Positions 62,802-64,000 of a stretch of DNA of 64,000 nt are shown in pieces. The stretch is taken from NCBI GenBank assembly GCA_023250155.1, contig JAHFBG010000001.1, forward strand, positions 1 through 64,000, in the 5' to 3' direction. The first letter of the stretch is position 1, and every line of letters starts with the position of its first letter. A program made the translations under genes and the position numbers. The stretch comes from Candidatus Melainabacteria bacterium (GTDB taxonomy: Bacteria; Cyanobacteriota; Vampirovibrionia; 2-02-FULL-35-15). Below the pieces are notes generated by a model. It did no database searches and was not told the origin of the DNA. It was given only the letters and a program-made list of their open reading frames with translations.

Positions 62802-63749
62802 TTTTGATAAAAACAACTTCGCAGTTAATATATCAAAAAGTGCAATACCAAGATTGAAAACTAGTATCCGCTTTGGTTTATTTTCTCTTTTATATTTCTT
62901 TGCTACAAGTTCACCAATTTCTTTTTTAATTTTTGGTCTTGTAACTGGGAAATACTGTCCTAGCTTACCCTTCAAGTCATATTGAGGAATATCATCAGTG
63001 TAAACTTCATCTAAGTATTTATACAGTTTTGGATCTATTCTTGTTCCATAGTCAATAGGTAATATTAAAACATCTTTCTTTAAATCTCTTTCAAAAATAT
63101 AAGGTGTGATTTTAGGAGGAAAAGTAGTAGCTGACAAAATAACATCTGAGTTTTTTATAACTTCATGAATATCCTTACTTGAAGTGAATTTTTCTTTTGG
63201 GAATCTTTTTAAAAAATCACTTAAAAAATTATCACCATGATTATAAAGAATAAAGTTTACATCTTTAAAAATAGCTTTGAAAGCTAAAACGTGAACATAT
63301 GCTTGTACTCCTAACCCAAAAACACCAATTGTAATTCTATTTTTTTTAGGGGCTAAATATTTTGCACATACTGCACTTACAGCAGCTGTTCTAATGGCTG
63401 TAATCCAATTTCCTTTTAGAACTGCAATGGGCATGCCATATTTAGGCTCATTTAAAATAATTATGCTATTTAAATAAGGTAAACCTATTTTTAGATTTTC
63501 TGTAAATGCACCTATCCATTTAATTCCAAATATTTCCAATTGTCCTTTTTCATTAGAAACTGATACTGACATTGAATCAGCAAATGCTCCTGCAGTGGGC
63601 AATTTAGGACCTGTTTTAGGAGGTAAACTTACTAAGCCTAAACCTTTTTTTCTAAAACCTTCTTCAACTGTTTTAATTACATCTTTTATATCTAAGACTT
63701 TTTTTATTTTTTCATCATCAAGTACTACTGTAATTTTATTTTTGTACAT
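62796..63749 (-). CDS. Ornithine cyclodeaminase/mu-crystallin family protein
   Basis: A 317-residue NAD(P)-binding protein. WITAIRTAAVSAVCAKYLAP is the substrate-binding helix of the family and ITIGVFGLGVQAYVHVLAFK the dinucleotide loop (GxGxxA type, here GLGVQA). Family members include ornithine cyclodeaminase, alanine dehydrogenase and ketimine reductase; the substrate cannot be assigned. Its ATG is two bases after the stop of the ammonium transporter, so the pair is one transcript and a role in amino-nitrogen or ammonia metabolism is probable. Confidence 0.82.
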   Translation of the reverse strand: MYKNKITVVLDDEKIKKVLDIKDVIKTVEEGFRKKGLGLVSLPPKTGPKLPTAGAFADSMSVSVSNEKGQLEIFGIKWIGAFTENLKIGLPYLNSIIILNEPKYGMPIAVLKGNWITAIRTAAVSAVCAKYLAPKKNRITIGVFGLGVQAYVHVLAFKAIFKDVNFILYNHGDNFLSDFLKRFPKEKFTSSKDIHEVIKNSDVILSATTFPPKITPYIFERDLKKDVLILPIDYGTRIDPKLYKYLDEVYTDDIPQYDLKGKLGQYFPVTRPKIKKEIGELVAKKYKRENKPKRILVFNLGIALFDILTAKLFLSKL

Positions 63750-63751
63750 GC

Positions 63752-64000
63752 CTAAATAATCGACTCCCCACTACCTATAAACCCAGGATATGCCTCCATG
63801 CCATGTTCACCAATATCAAGCCCATCTACCTCTGCTTTTTGAGAAACTCTTATACCAATAGTATATTTTAAAATTGCCCAGATCCAAAACGAAGCCGTAA
63901 ATGACCAAAGACTAACACAAAGCACACCAATTAATTGACAAAAAAGCTGGTCACATGACCCGCTAAAGAACAGTCCTGGAGTAGGATAAGAAATATTTGG
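63752..64000 (-). CDS. amt: Ammonium transporter, C-terminal 82 residues (cut by window end)
   Basis: The frame is open from the window edge to a TAG at 63752. It encodes the last membrane helix (FWIWAILKYTIGIRVS) and the tail KAEVDGLDIGEHGMEAYPGF, the highly conserved cytoplasmic C-terminus of Amt/AmtB that couples subunits and binds PII proteins. The 5' part lies beyond the window. Two bases separate it from the ornithine cyclodeaminase-like gene. Confidence 0.92.
   Translation of the reverse strand, partial: PNISYPTPGLFFSGSCDQLFCQLIGVLCVSLWSFTASFWIWAILKYTIGIRVSQKAEVDGLDIGEHGMEAYPGFIGSGESII

Overview
This is AT-rich bacterial chromosome with tightly packed genes on both strands and standard bacterial code use. 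Many products carry signal peptides or lipoprotein signals, and there is one likely outer-membrane protein. The split of envelope traits (diderm-like exports together with a GatD-type lipid II amidotransferase), the aerobic-looking branched-chain acid catabolism and the many family-specific hypothetical proteins fit a non-photosynthetic relative of Cyanobacteria (Melainabacteria/Vampirovibrionia, perhaps a Caenarcaniphilales-like lineage). That placement is inference; no 16S rRNA gene lies in the window.

Layout. 1-9 kb: hypothetical proteins (HEAT repeats, a serine hydrolase-like protein), a DHH-like protein, an M2-type peptidase with an unusual zinc motif, and a zinc-type asparaginase translated directly behind it. 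9-17 kb: threonine synthase, an outer-membrane-like protein, small unknowns, and two tandem paralogous 11-13-helix membrane proteins of glycosyltransferase-C type. 17-25 kb: a small RNA locus with its own promoter and terminator, an HtrA-like protease without PDZ, a glycogen-synthase-like protein lacking key catalytic residues, a ferritin-like protein, small unknown genes, an exported endonuclease/phosphatase-fold protein and a YceI protein. 25-31 kb: a minus-strand operon for 3-methylcrotonyl-CoA to acetoacetate plus acetyl-CoA (MccB, methylglutaconyl-CoA hydratase, a split MccA, HMG-CoA lyase) ending with biotin ligase BirA, which supplies the cofactor. 31-41 kb: small membrane proteins, a CPBP protease, a Cys/Pro-rich secreted protein, a RedB-like protein, then a coupled run of flavin reductase, fused two-domain CoA-transferase, MNIO (DUF692) enzyme and DUF2063 partner, followed by CcdA, a thioredoxin-like lipoprotein, a 2Fe-2S ferredoxin and a small lipoprotein. 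41-54 kb: a haem-motif protein, an HD hydrolase, tRNA-Ala, a large acyl-CoA dehydrogenase, a putative zinc protease, an epimerase, exonuclease III, four glycosyltransferases and GatD. 54-64 kb: two small unknown genes, an MnmC-type methyltransferase, RNase PH, a 1430-residue unknown protein, a second copy of the putative zinc protease, an ornithine cyclodeaminase-like protein and the 3' end of an ammonium transporter.

Intergenic DNA is unusually rich in short structured repeats: at least five copies of a two-hairpin element, several 100-150 bp nested palindromes, a repeat pair that supplies -10 promoter boxes, GC-rich hairpins, and repeats that have entered coding sequence (including a 7-bp tandem repeat in the linker of the CoA-transferase fusion). 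Several genes have -10 boxes placed so that transcripts would be leaderless. The most interesting items are the MNIO/DUF2063 pair in an unusual operon without a recognisable precursor peptide, the paralogous HExxH proteins, the degenerate glycogen synthase, the zinc-site variants of the peptidase and asparaginase, and the repeat families.
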